Part shown: positions 10,751-21,700 of the stretch, one piece after another | Layout of the letters: every line of letters begins with the position of its first letter | Numbering within the stretch: the first letter of the stretch is position 1 | Source of the DNA: Neodontobutis hainanensis | Lineage: Eukaryota; Chordata; Actinopteri; Gobiiformes; Odontobutidae | NCBI GenBank assembly: GCA_024349245.1 | Contig: JALDNG010000091.1 | Coordinates: 460,001 to 524,000 of the forward strand | Direction: 5' to 3' | Length of the DNA: 64,000 nucleotides | Position numbers and translations under genes: made by a program | The notes under the pieces: model-generated | Seen by the model: only the letters and a program-made list of their open reading frames with translations | What the model was told of the DNA's origin: nothing | The model's database searches: none

Positions 10751-11790
10751 CGTCTGGTCTAAAGTCTGAACTATCTCCAAACGCTCTTTCACAAAAGAAC
10801 CGGACCCTGATTCAGTTTGGTTCAGTTTGGTTCTGTTTGGTTCAGTTTGGTTCAGATTGCTTTAGTTTGGTTCAGATTGGTTCAGATTGCTTTAGTTTGG
10901 TTCAGTTTGGTCCAGTTTGGTTCAGTTTGGTTCAGTTTGGTTCAGTTTGGTTCAGTTTGCTTCAGTTTGGTTCAGTTTGGTTCAGTTTGCTTCAGTTTGG
11001 TCCAGTTTGGTTCAGATTGGTTCAGATTGCTTTAGTTTGGTTCAGTTTGGTCCAGTTTGGTCCAGTTTGGTTCAGATTGCTTTAGTTTGGTTCAGTTTGG
11101 TTCTGTTTGGTTCAGTTTGGTCCAGTTTGGTTCAGTTTGGTTCAGTTTGCTTCAGTTTGGTCCAGTTTGGTTCAGATTGGTTCAGATTGCTTTAGTTTGG
11201 TTCAGTTTGGTCCAGTTTGGTTCAGATTGGTTCAGATTGCTTTAGTTTGGTTCAGTTTGGTCCAGTTTGGTCCAGTTTGGTTCAGATTGCTTTAGTTTGG
11301 TTCAGTTTGGTCCAGTTTGGTTCAGATTGGTTCAGTTTGGTTCTGTTTGGTTCAGATTGGTTCAGTTTGGTTCAGTTTGGTTCAGTTTGGTTCAGATTGG
11401 TTCTGTTTGGTTCAGTTTGGTTCAGATTGCTTTAGTTTGCTTCAGTTTGGTTCAGATTGGTTCAGTTTGCTTTAGTTTGCTTCAGTTTGGTCCAGTTTGG
11501 TTCAGATTGGTTCAGATTGCTTTAGTTTGCTTCAGTTTGGTTCAGTTTGGTTCAGTTTGGTCCAGTTTGGTTCAGTTTGCTTCAGTTTGGTTCAGATTGG
11601 TTCAGTTTGGTTTAGTTTGGTTCAGTTTGGTTCAGATTGCTTTAGTTTGGTTCAGTTTGGTTCAGATTGCTTTAGTTTGGTTCAGTTTGGTCCAGGAGCG
11701 AGACCAAAGAGCAGCTGTTTGGTCTGAACCAGGTCCTGGAGCTTTCACCTGAACATTTGGATCGGACCAAAAGGGAAAGTCCTAAAGTCT
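10751..11790 (+). mobile_element. Dispersed repeat carrying an internal 10-bp expansion
   Basis: The left flank (AAAGTCTGAACTATCTCC, TTTCACAAAAGAACCGGACC) and right flank (TTCACCTGAACATTTGG, GGGAAAGTCC) align with 3479-3610. The array 10811-11690 is inserted where the sister copy has a single unit. Confidence 0.7.
10811..11690 (+). repeat. 10-bp minisatellite, exactly 88 units
   Basis: Units are TTCAGTTTGG with substitution variants TTCAGATTGG, TTTAGTTTGG, TTCAGATTGC, TCCAGTTTGG, TTCTGTTTGG and TTCAGTTTGC. All 88 units are 10 bases long, with no insertion or deletion across 880 bp. Overlapping open frames rich in WFSLVQFGS are artefacts of the period. Confidence 0.97.
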
Positions 11791-12587
11791 GGACCAAACA
11801 GAGTAAGAGAGAAAACTTCTATTGAATTTTGAATCTTACCACAAAGCAGCTTCACTGAAAACACCTCCATGACTGATAGGTCTGTTCAAAAAGACAAAAT
11901 ATGTTACATCACAAACACGCCAGCATGTTTTCTTCAAAGGAACACATCCAACAAATTTGAAAAACCTGAGAAATATAAGCAACCATGACATTATATGATC
12001 AAGAATAAAGGTACCCAGAGCTGAGAGGTAACAGCACAATAAACTCAGATGCTGTTTTCTAGATTTTATTTTGTTTCAGACAGTGTTTGTGTGCCCACTT
12101 ATTCAAATCAGCGTTCAAATATGTGTGTGCCATCTGTTCCATTCAAATTCAAATCAAATTGTTCAAAGAGAGAATGGAAAAAACAGGAAAACATGAAGAA
12201 TGACATCATTCACATTAAAAGACTCTGTAGAATTGTTTTTTCAGTGCTGTTTGTGCTAATCATCCACTGTTTTAACTGTTCAGTCAATGTCTCTGACTCT
12301 TTGATGTTGTCAGGAGCTAAATTCCATAGAATGAGTTTTAAAGTATAGATTTCAAGTAAATTAAAAACCCAATATATTTAAATTCACTAACAATCGGTCA
12401 TTAATCAGCAGCTAAAGTTATTTCAGGATCAAAAGCAGTAGTTTTCTTCTGCAGCCACGTTGTGACCCATGGCTTTGTCAGGAATGTGTCACAGCTCGAG
12501 TTTCCTGTCTTTATTTTGGAACGGGTCTAACCTCTCCTCAGTCGGGCTATCTGGCCCCGCCCTAATGTCCTGCACCTGTGTCTGGTT
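11791..12587. other. Intergenic, no gene recognised
   Basis: AT-rich sequence without a recognised exon, motif or RNA gene on either strand. Confidence 0.4.
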
Positions 12588-12862
12588 TTTCTATTTATAT
12601 AGTGCTTTTCCACCTGTAGGCACTCAAACACTACCAGTGTTCCAGCTGGAACACTACCAGTGTTACAGCTGGAACACTACCAGTGTTACAGCTTAACACT
12701 ACCAGTGTTACAGCTGGAACACTGGAGGCAAGGAGGGTTAAGTCTTGCCCAAGGACACAACGACAGTATGCGGGGGAGAGCGGGATGTTATGATGTTTTT
12801 GATCGAACAACCAACCTGCCGGTCAAAGGACGGCCGCTCTACCCACTGAGCTACTGCTGCTC
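12588..12862 (-). mobile_element. tRNA-derived SINE, rearranged copy
   Basis: On the minus strand the tRNA-like head (GCTCAGTGGGTAGAGCGGCC) lies at the right end, followed by CTTGGGCAAGACTTAACCC. The left end has the SINE-tail-like TATTTATATAGTGCTTTTC. Most of the SINE body is replaced by the 22-bp repeat at 12626-12722, and the B-box region is interrupted by extra bases. Confidence 0.65.
12626..12722 (+). repeat. About 22-bp minisatellite inside a SINE
   Basis: Four to five units of ACTACCAGTGTTACAGCTGG plus AAC or a shortened linker. CAGCTGGAACACT gives each unit a partial inverted symmetry. Confidence 0.85.
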
Positions 12863-13471
12863 AAAGTAGCTCAGTTGGGAGTCGTGTGTATTTAGTCTGT
12901 GTCTCACTTCATTCCTGCGCCAGTTTGTCTTGAGAATTTTCTTTCTGAAGTCTTCGTTTGTACGGACTTCTTTTGGGATTTCGTGTGTGTGTTTTGTCAG
13001 TTTGGAGTGTGCAGCCGTTCCTCGGTTTGTAAATCCTTTCATTAATTCTCTGAGTCTGTTGGAAACATGTTAAGAACAGTTCTTTTCTTTGGTCTAATGG
13101 CAGCACAAGGGTTCGTGAGTCAGATATTTTATTGAACTGTACTTTTTCAATTTTAATCAGCATTCAAATATGTGCGTGTCATCTAAATACCTCGAACAAC
13201 AGTAGGCCGGCACCCATGTCTCTATGTTCCATTAAAAAATCCATTAAAAAATGTCCCACACGTCACTGTTTCTGTTTTTATTATTAATAGAACTCTGATA
13301 AAAGCAGTCCAACTGTGTGCTTCCAACAGAGGACGATGAAAAAAGTTAAATGAGCTGTTCCAGAGAGTGACAGGGTCTAAGAACAAAAGTATTAATGTAA
13401 TTTAGTTTGATGGCTATAAACAAACGTGCCATCACTGAAAACACAGCTGCTCTCTTTTTCCAATTTCTATT
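12863..13471. other. Intergenic, no gene recognised
   Basis: Short open frames on the minus strand (12851-13163) have no recognised homology. Nothing else is visible before the 40-bp satellite. Confidence 0.4.
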
Positions 13472-14745
13472 GATCTTTTAAACCAGCCGTCCTCAAACTG
13501 TTGTGTGCACGATCTTTTAAACCAGCCGTCCTCAAACTGTTGTGTGACACGATCTTTTAAACCAGCCGTCCTCAAACTGTTGTGTGACACGATCTTTTAA
13601 ACCAGCCGTCCTCAAACTGTTGTGTGACACGATCTTTTAAACCAGCCGTCCTCAAACTGTTGTGTGACACGATCTTTTAAACCAGCCATCCTCAAACTGT
13701 TGTGTGACACGATCTTTTAAACCAGCCATCCTCAAACTGTTGTGTGACACGATCTTTTAAACCAGCCGTCCTCAAACTGTTGTGTGCCACGATCTTTTAA
13801 ACCAGCCGTCCTCAAACTGTTGTGTGGCACGATCTTTTAAACCAGCCGTCCTCAAACTGTTGTGTGACACGATCTTTTAAACCAGCCGTCCTCAAACTGT
13901 TGTGTGACACGATCTTTTAAACCAGCCGTCCTCAAACTGTTGTGTGACGATCTTTTAAACCAGCCGTCCTCAAACTGTTGTGTGACACGATCTTTTAAAC
14001 CAGCCGTCCTCAAACTGTTGTGTGACACGATCTTTTAAACCAGCCGTCCTCAAACTGTTGTGTGACACGATCTTTTAAACCAGCCGTCCTCAAACTGTTG
14101 TGTGACACGATCTTTTAAACCAGCCGTCCTCAAACTGTTGTGTGACACGATCTTTTAAACCAGCCGTCCTCAAACTGTTGTGTGACACGATCTTTTAAAC
14201 CAGCCGTCCTCAAACTGTTGTGTGACACGATCTTTTAAACCAGCCGTCCTCAAACTGTTGTGTGACACGATCTTTTAAACCAGCCGTCCTCAAACTGTTG
14301 TGTGACACGATCTTTTAAACCAGTCCTCAAACTGTTGTGTGGCACGATCTTTTAAACCAGCCGTCCTCAAACTGTTGTGTGACACGATCTTTTAAACCAG
14401 CCGTCCTCAAACTGTTGTGTGACACGATCTTTTAAACCAGCCGTCCTCAAACTGTTGTGTGGCACGATCTTTTAAACCAGCCGTCCTCAAACTGTTGTGT
14501 GGCACGATCTTTTAAACCAGCCGTCCTCAAACTGTTGTGTGACACGATCTTTTAAACCAGCCGTCCTCAAACTGTTGTGTGACACGATCTTTTAAACCAG
14601 CCGTCCTCAAACTGTTGTGTGACACGATCTTTTAAACCAGCCATCCTCAAACTGTTGTGTGACACGATCTTTTAAACCAGCCGTCCTCAAACTGTTGTGT
14701 GACACGATCTTTTAAACCAGCCGTCCTCAAACTGTTGTGTGGCAC
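13472..14745 (+). repeat. 40-bp satellite spanning a transposon-flank junction
   Basis: About 32 head-to-tail units. Each starts GATCTTTTAAAC, continues CAGCCGTCCTCAAACTG and TTGTGTGACAC, and most are exactly 40 bp (a few are 34-39). The first 12 bases equal the flank plus 8-bp target duplication of the hAT-like element at 14718-15120, and the rest equals that element's 5' terminus. Confidence 0.95.
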
Positions 14746-15120
14746 GGACCAGTTCACTGTCAGACAGTATTTTCACAGACAGGTCTTTAAGGTGTGGCGG
14801 ATGAATACACAAAAGAAAATTATACAAGCAGCATAAAAACTGTAATATTTTTTAAATATATTAATAAATGTGTCTTGCCCCTGGACACCCTGGACAGGGG
14901 CCAGTTAGTCGCAGGGCTAACATTTAGAGACAGACAGTGACAGACATTCACTCTCACATTCATTCACTAGGGACACTTTAGAGCTGCAGATTAACCTGTA
15001 CAAGCATGTCTTTGGACGGTGGGAGGAGCCGGGAATAATGTACGTTATTTATTCTGTCTCTGCGGCCTGGTCCCAAGTGACCCTGGTACCGGTCCGCACC
15101 CTAGGGATTGGGGACCGCTG
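14718..15120 (+). mobile_element. Non-autonomous hAT-like DNA transposon
   Basis: The 5' end CAGCCGTCCTCAAAC and the 3' end ATTGGGGACCGCTG form imperfect terminal inverted repeats (CAGCCGTCCTCAA against CAGCGGTCCCCAA). An 8-bp direct repeat, TTTTAAAC, flanks the element at 14710-14717 and 15121-15128, the target-duplication length typical of hAT elements. The interior GGCACGGACC, AGACAGTATTTTCACAGAC and AAGGTGTGGCGGATGAATAC fits a common fish non-autonomous family. There is no transposase. A second repeat is nested in it. Confidence 0.8.
14880..15036 (+). mobile_element. Dispersed teleost repeat, copy 2 (nested in the hAT-like element)
   Basis: Shares CTGGACAGGG, CAGTTAGTCGCAGGGCTAAC, GACAGTGACAGAC and TTTGGACGGTGGGAGGA with 7023-7290. 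It lies inside the hAT-like element, so it inserted later. Confidence 0.75.
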
Positions 15121-15499
15121 TTTTAAACGACAGCTCAGCCAAACCTGGTTCTAAAAAGGCCTTTCGAGCTGCTTAAAGTGGGCATCCACCTGTATCCTGT
15201 CTAACCTAAGGTTATGAATAAAATTTACCTAAAAAAATTATGAATTTAAATTTGTAACAAATTTTGTTTCTGTAATGGAAAAAATAAATGTAATGATTAG
15301 TTCTAATATTTTCTTTTCATGTTATTTAGAAATACGGGGTCAGTTTTCACAGTGCTGGTCTAAAATTTGTTCCAAACTAAGTCCTGTTTTTGGTTTCTTT
15401 CTAGTTCCCCTTTTTGGCCTTTTTGACCCCCTCGAGGAGTGTCTGACCCTCAGCCTCTGGGCCATAATACTTGCCTCGATGTTTGTCCAGACAACTTTT

Positions 15500-15860
15500 T
15501 CTCAGCAGGAAGTGACGTCAGCGCGTACGGTGCCGTCACGTCAGTCTGTGTTGATGTTTTGTGGAGTGGACGCTGTAGAGGTTGGAAACAGACGAGACGC
15601 TTTTTGTTTTTGTTCTTGTTCAACGAAAGGCGAACTCAAACGGCCGAGCTGCCGGTTCTGTAGCCTGCTGCGGTTCGGTCAGAGGCGTTCTATCCGCGAT
15701 TGGGACTTCTGCGGACAGATTTGAAGAAGAAAACACCAAAATATTTGATCCCGAAAAAAGGGAGGACTCGTCTGGATCTGTGGTTAGCATTAGCCGTTAG
15801 CAGCAGCCGCGAAGCTAACGCTAAATGCTAACGCCAGCGATGTTTTGATGGAAGGGCTTT
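15500..15860 (+). promoter_or_regulatory. Candidate otud5 promoter and 5' UTR region
   Basis: A full palindromic CRE, TGACGTCA, lies at 15513-15520, followed by a second CRE-like CGTCACGTCAG near 15535-15545 and a locally CG-rich stretch. The otud5 start exon is preceded by an acceptor (CTGTCCCCAG ending 18724), so a non-coding upstream exon is expected. This CG-rich block about 3 kb upstream is the best candidate. The donor of that exon was not identified. Confidence 0.4.
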
Positions 15861-18724
15861 TGTAACTGTTAGCTTTTCTGTCACTGGGACAATGTTTACT
15901 ATATTCCTCTTAGTATAACTTGAAGACATGACTCCCCTTTAAAACTAGATTAGTGAATATATTCCCGAATAACGAGGAAAGTAAGCGGAGTGTAAGCTAA
16001 AGGGCTCTTGATAACACAGGTATCAATAGGACGTTAGTTAGCACTGGAGCTACAGCTAACGACCCCAGTTTCCCGTTCTTTCTACCCAAACTAAACACGC
16101 CATTCCGGCTTATTCCACGTTGAATTGACCTACAACAAGTTGTCTCCGTCTGTGTGTCATCCTGTCCGTGTCTAGAAAGGAATAAAGAGTTAAACGGGGT
16201 GTTTTTCAATCGGGGAACCGGCGTTTACTGTTGACAGGCAGCGTCTGGCCTCTGTCACGCCTCTGGGACTGCTTTCTTTCACTGAAAAAAGAAGTGGAAC
16301 AAACCCCTCCACTCTTTCTGGAACTGGCCATTTCACACAGAGGCTGAAGTGGATTAAAAGTGGAATTTTCCCGGAGTTAACAGGTACTGGATAAGAACCA
16401 TCAATGACCATCATACAAGTGTAATTGTGTTGTGACAGAGTGTTTAGTTTGTGGCTTAAGTAGATCTTTTAAAGCTGTTTTGATCCATTATTTTAACCTC
16501 TTTCAGGTGCTTTTTATTCCAGAGGTGTACTTGTTTGTATATTATTGTTTAATAAAAAAGGAGAAGTTTAATAGAATGAGCGTTTTACACAAAAGTAGAT
16601 CCAGGTTTGATCAAGACAAAAGGTGGAACAACACTCTGGATCTGGACATGCTCTGTAGAAGGTGGAGTATTGGAGCTGCTTAAAGGTTAAAACTATGTGT
16701 AAAACATAAACCTTTGTGCTCTTCCCAGTGGTCCTGAATCTAATCGTGTGTTCGACAGCACTGATCCTAGGGCTGTTCCCTAAAACAAGCTCAGCCCAAT
16801 AAGTCTGGCTCAGTTTGTTGTGATTTCGCTTCCGTAAAAATTCCTACATTTATTTGTTGTTTTATTGGGATGCCCATTAGCGGGCCCTCGGGGCCCACAA
16901 AGAAAACACACTTCAAACAGACGATTAGCTGCAAAACATTACTTATATCTGCAAATCAACCAGAAGTCAGACTCACAGGAACCTTCTGCTGCATCTGAGT
17001 CTGGTCCACGTCCAGACACTTTTATCACAAATGAAGTCTGTCCCGTTTATGTTTTATCAGCTTTACTCACCACTGAGACCAGACAATACATATTTATCTT
17101 TAAAAGATATGACATTACGTGTGATTGAGTGAGTGTTTTAATATTCAATTGGAATCATATTTAAATTTTGTTATTTCTTCCGGAGACATCATTTACATAA
17201 AGACAAAGTCAGAGTGTTTCCTTTTTTAAACCAAGTCACTGTTGTCAGATTAAAGTCTGTTCTAGTGCAGCTCGTAGCTCTTTGTGACTTCGGTTAAACA
17301 CGTTTAATTCAGAGATAAGTGTCTCGCGGTTCTCTCTGAAGCAGAGGTCTGTCCTCTGTTTGTTAAAGGGCTGCTGTTGTTTATCTCCTTCAGTCTGACG
17401 GGAGTTAGTCTTTATGGAACAGGTTTAGCCCCGACTCCTGGGTTTACACTAAAGCAGCTAGAATTTAGGCTTCAACACACACTTTCTGAGACGGTTTGAT
17501 GAAACGGCTCTCACATGTGAGCTTCTTAAGTTTTTAGTAAAATTGACCTTTTTACAGCCCGTTTACAGTTCTGTCTGCATCAACACTGCTGCCAAGGGCC
17601 ATGTGGAGCCTGTAGAAGTCTTTACTGTGTGAGTGGCCCTCTGTCTGCTGCATTAGACACAAACACATACAAATGAGATTTCTTTGTTTGTTATTTACCC
17701 TAAAAAAATATTTCTTGACAGTTTCAATGTCCGTTCAACACTGTCGGTATCAAGGTCAATAAATAACAATGTGTTCAAAACCGAACAAAAACTAAATAAA
17801 CCATCACAACATCAGATTGATATTTAGTTTTCCTGAAGACGGGAGTGTCACCGCTGAAAATATGACTGAGCTTCACAAACTCATGCTTCTTTCTTTGTCA
17901 ACCAGTATGTTTTTAAGAAAAAGATAATAATGAAACTATATGAAATACATTAAAACCTGTTAGGCCCGGGAGTGTCACGGGGGGCTATACTACAGCCCCC
18001 CAAACCTAATATGGCCGTTTACATTTCCCACAAACACACCAAATGTCAAGCAAACAAAAACAGGTGGTGCCAAAATGAGGCTCCACCTGACCATTTCAAA
18101 CTAAAACCTTAATAGTTTTGGTTTGTTTCACTTTAGAAGAATTCTGTTTGGGGCAGGTAATGTTGACATGTGTCTGTGATTTAAAACAGTGTTATTCATC
18201 CTCTTTTCTTTTTAGGCGTAAATGTTTTTGGGGTTATTTCTTGATTTATTCTGAAACCGTAACATCCCCATTCACATATTTACGCACAAGTGCCCCCTTC
18301 ATTTTGACCCAGAATTATTGAAATAGACCTTGTTGTTACAGAGGTACAGTGAGTTTACTGTGGACATGTCCTTTTTGAGAAGACAGTTTTAAATCACTGA
18401 GAGGGGCTGAGAAGTTGAACTTTGTTCTGTTTTCTCATGGCGTACCTTATTTTTCTCTTGGGGTCCCACCAGACCTTTAATAGCCTTAAATACGGTTGTA
18501 GGCCCCCAGCTTCATAGAGTCAACCCTGTGGATGCTTATGTTCAGACATGACTTAATCTTTCAGACAGCGCTGCTCAAGAGTCGACACGTGTCACATGAC
18601 CAATAACTGCGGCCTCTGGGATCTGAAAATCTTGTTTTTAATTTTGACATTATATTAAATTGCAAAAGAGATTAATTATTTAGCCCTAAAAAGGACAGTT
18701 CTAACTCCTCTGCTCTGTCCCCAG
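15861..18724 (+). other. Probable otud5 5' UTR intron or upstream flank
   Basis: No coding exon was recognised. Short open frames at 16432, 16865 and 18118 have no homology I recognise. A small GC hairpin lies at 17979-18001. The region ends at a good acceptor 15 bases before the otud5 ATG. Confidence 0.4.
17979..18001. repeat. 8-bp GC hairpin
   Basis: GGGGGGCT (17979-17986) and AGCCCCCC (17994-18001) are perfect complements around the 7-base loop ATACTAC. Confidence 0.8.
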
Positions 18725-18739
18725 TGTCCGGCCTAAACC

Positions 18740-21700
18740 ATGACCATCCTCCCGAAGAAGAAGCCCAGCTCCGGGGTCCCAGACGAGGACTCGGACCGTC
18801 GCAGCGGCTCTGAGCCTCACCCTCACTCCCGCTCCTCAGCTCGCCCCCGCGCCTCCCCTCCGCCCTGGTCCTACCCCCCGGCCCCGCCCCAGCCCAGCGG
18901 CTCGCCTCCCCCCTCCGCATCCCCCGCCGTTGGCCCCGCGGAGGCAGGCGGCGGGGCGTCCCGGGCGGAGCTAGTGGCATCGGGGGCCGTTGTGGGCTGC
19001 GGTGCCGGGATGGGGGGCTGCTGCTCGGGGCCGGGCCTCAGTAAACGCAGGAGGCAGACGGGGGGCTGCTCGGGGCCCGTGGTGGCCCTGGCCGGAGGGG
19101 GTCAGCCAGGGGTCACGGGGCCAGGGTCCAGTCAGGACTCAGAGGAGGGAGCAGGCAACAACAGTGAGGACGAGTACGAGAACGCAGCCAGACTCCAGGC
19201 CATGGACCCCGCCACAGTGGAACAGGTGAAAGAATCCAACTAAAACCTGTTCAAATCCAGCTAAAACCTGTTCAAATCCAGCTAAAACCTGTTCAAATCC
19301 ATCTAAAACCTGTTCAGATCCAGCTAAAACCTGTTCAAATCCAGCTAAAACCTGTTCAAGTCCAGCTAAAACCTGTTCAAGTCCAGCTAAAACCTGTTCA
19401 AATCCATCTAAAACCTGTGTAAACAGGTGATGGCCTGAATACAGTGCCTCCAGAGAGTAGTCATAGTGCTTCACTTTTTCCAGATTTACAGCCATAATTC
19501 AAAATGGATTAAATGTATTATTTGCCTCAAAATTCTACAAACAATAGTGTAATGAGTAGTAATGACAACGTAAAAGAAAGTTGTTTAAAATATTTGCTAA
19601 TTTGCCATGACTCTCAGAATTTAGCTCAGGCACGTCTTTTTTCCACTGAACATCCTTGAGATGCTTCTACATCTTGTGAATATTTTCCAGATGGTGAGTA
19701 CAGGTGAGCACTGGTTCAAGCTGATTTTAACCTTATATCTGTGTTTGTGTGTGTTCTCAGCAGGAGCACTGGTTTGAGAAGGCTCTGGGGGAGAAGAAGG
19801 GCTTCGTCATAAAGAAAATGAAGGAGGATGGAGCCTGTCTGTTTAGAGCAGTCGGTGAGTCTCAATCCTGTTCACTTAATGTTTTCCTAATTTTTTACAA
19901 CTGAAAGCATACATAATGGAACGCACTGCAGTGTTTCATTTTGATACACTTCTTTGTTGTAGTTTTTAAATAAAAAATGGTGCAGCTGTAGTTATAATAA
20001 TGTAACAGCAGCTCTACAGGTGACCAGCAGGTGGCAGAGTTACACCATGTGATGGGCTCCTCTGTTTACTTCTCCTCTCAGACATTCTTAGGCTTGTCAA
20101 ACTAAACCAGGTCTAAACCAGGACTAAACCAGGTCTAAACCAGGTCTAAACCAGGACTAAACCAGGTCTAAACCAGGACTAAACCAGGTCTAAACCAGGT
20201 CTAAACCAGGACTAAACCAGGTCTAAACCAGGACTAAACCAGGTCTAAACCAGGTCTAAACCAGGACTAAACCAGGACTAAACCAGGACTAAACCAGGAC
20301 TAAATCAGGTCTAAACCAGGTCTAAACCAGGACTAAACCAGGTCTAAACCTGGTCTAAACCAGGACTAAACCAGGACTAAACCAGGTCTAAACCTGGTCT
20401 AAACCAGGACTAAACCAGGTCTAAACCAGGTCTAAACCAGGTCTAAACCAGGTCTAAACCAGGTCTAAACCAGGACTAAACCAGGTCTAAACCAGGTCTG
20501 AACCAGATCTGAACCAGGTCTGAACCAGATCTGAACCAGGACTAAACCAGATCTGAACCAGGACTAAACCAGGACTAAACCAGGTCTAAACCAGGACTAA
20601 ACCAGGTCTAAACCAGGTCTAAACCAGGACTAAACCAGGTCTAAACCAGGTCTAAACCAGGTCTAAACCAGGTCTAAACCAGGACTAAACCAGGTCTAAA
20701 CCAGGTCTAAACCAGGACTAAACCAGGTCTAAACCAGGTCTAAACCAGGACTAAACCAGGTCTAAACCAGGACTAAACCAGGTCTAAACCAGGTCTAAAC
20801 CAGGACTAAACCAGGACTAAACCAGGACTAAACCAGGACTAAATCAGGTCTAAACCAGGTCTAAACCAGGACTAAACCAGGTCTAAACCTGGTCTAAACC
20901 AGGACTAAACCAGGTCTAAACCTGGTCTAAACCAGGACTAAACCAGGACTAAACCAGGTCTAAACCAGGTCTAAACCAGGTCTAAACCAGGTCTAAACCA
21001 GGACTAAACCAGGACTAAACCAGGACTAAACCAGGTCTAAACCAGGTCTAAACCAGATCTGAACCAGGACTAAACCAGATCTGAACCAGGACTAAACCAG
21101 GACTAAACCAGGACTAAACCAGGTCTAAACCAGGTCTAAACCAGGTCTAAACCAGGTCTAAACCAGGACTAAACCAGATCTGAACCAGGACTAAACCAGG
21201 ACTAAACCAGGTCTAAACCAGGTCTAAACCAGGTCTAAACCAGATCTGAACCAGATCTGAACCAGGACTAAACCAGATCTGAACCAGGACTAAACCAGGA
21301 CTAAACCAGGACTAAACCAGGACTAAACCAGGTCTAAACCAGGTCTAAACCAGATCTGAACCAGATCTGAACCAGGACTAAACCAGATCTGAACCAGGAC
21401 TAAACCAGGACTAAACCAGGACTAAACCAGGACTAAACCAGGTCTAAACCAGGTCTAAACCAGATCTGAACCAGATCTGAACCAGGACTAAACCAGATCT
21501 GAACCAGGACTAAACCAGGACTAAACCAGGTCTAAACCAGGACTAAACCAGGTCTAAACCAGGACTAAACCAGGACTAAACCAGGTCTAAACCAGGTCTA
21601 AACCAGGTCTAAACCAGGTCTAAACCAGGTCTAAACCAGGACTAAACCAGGTCTAAACCAGGTCTAAACCAGGTCTAAACCAGGTCTAAACCAGGTCTAA

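Noticed and set aside
13472..14745. CRISPR-like 40-bp direct repeats
   Set aside because: Units are contiguous with no unique spacers, in a vertebrate genome, and derive from a transposon end.
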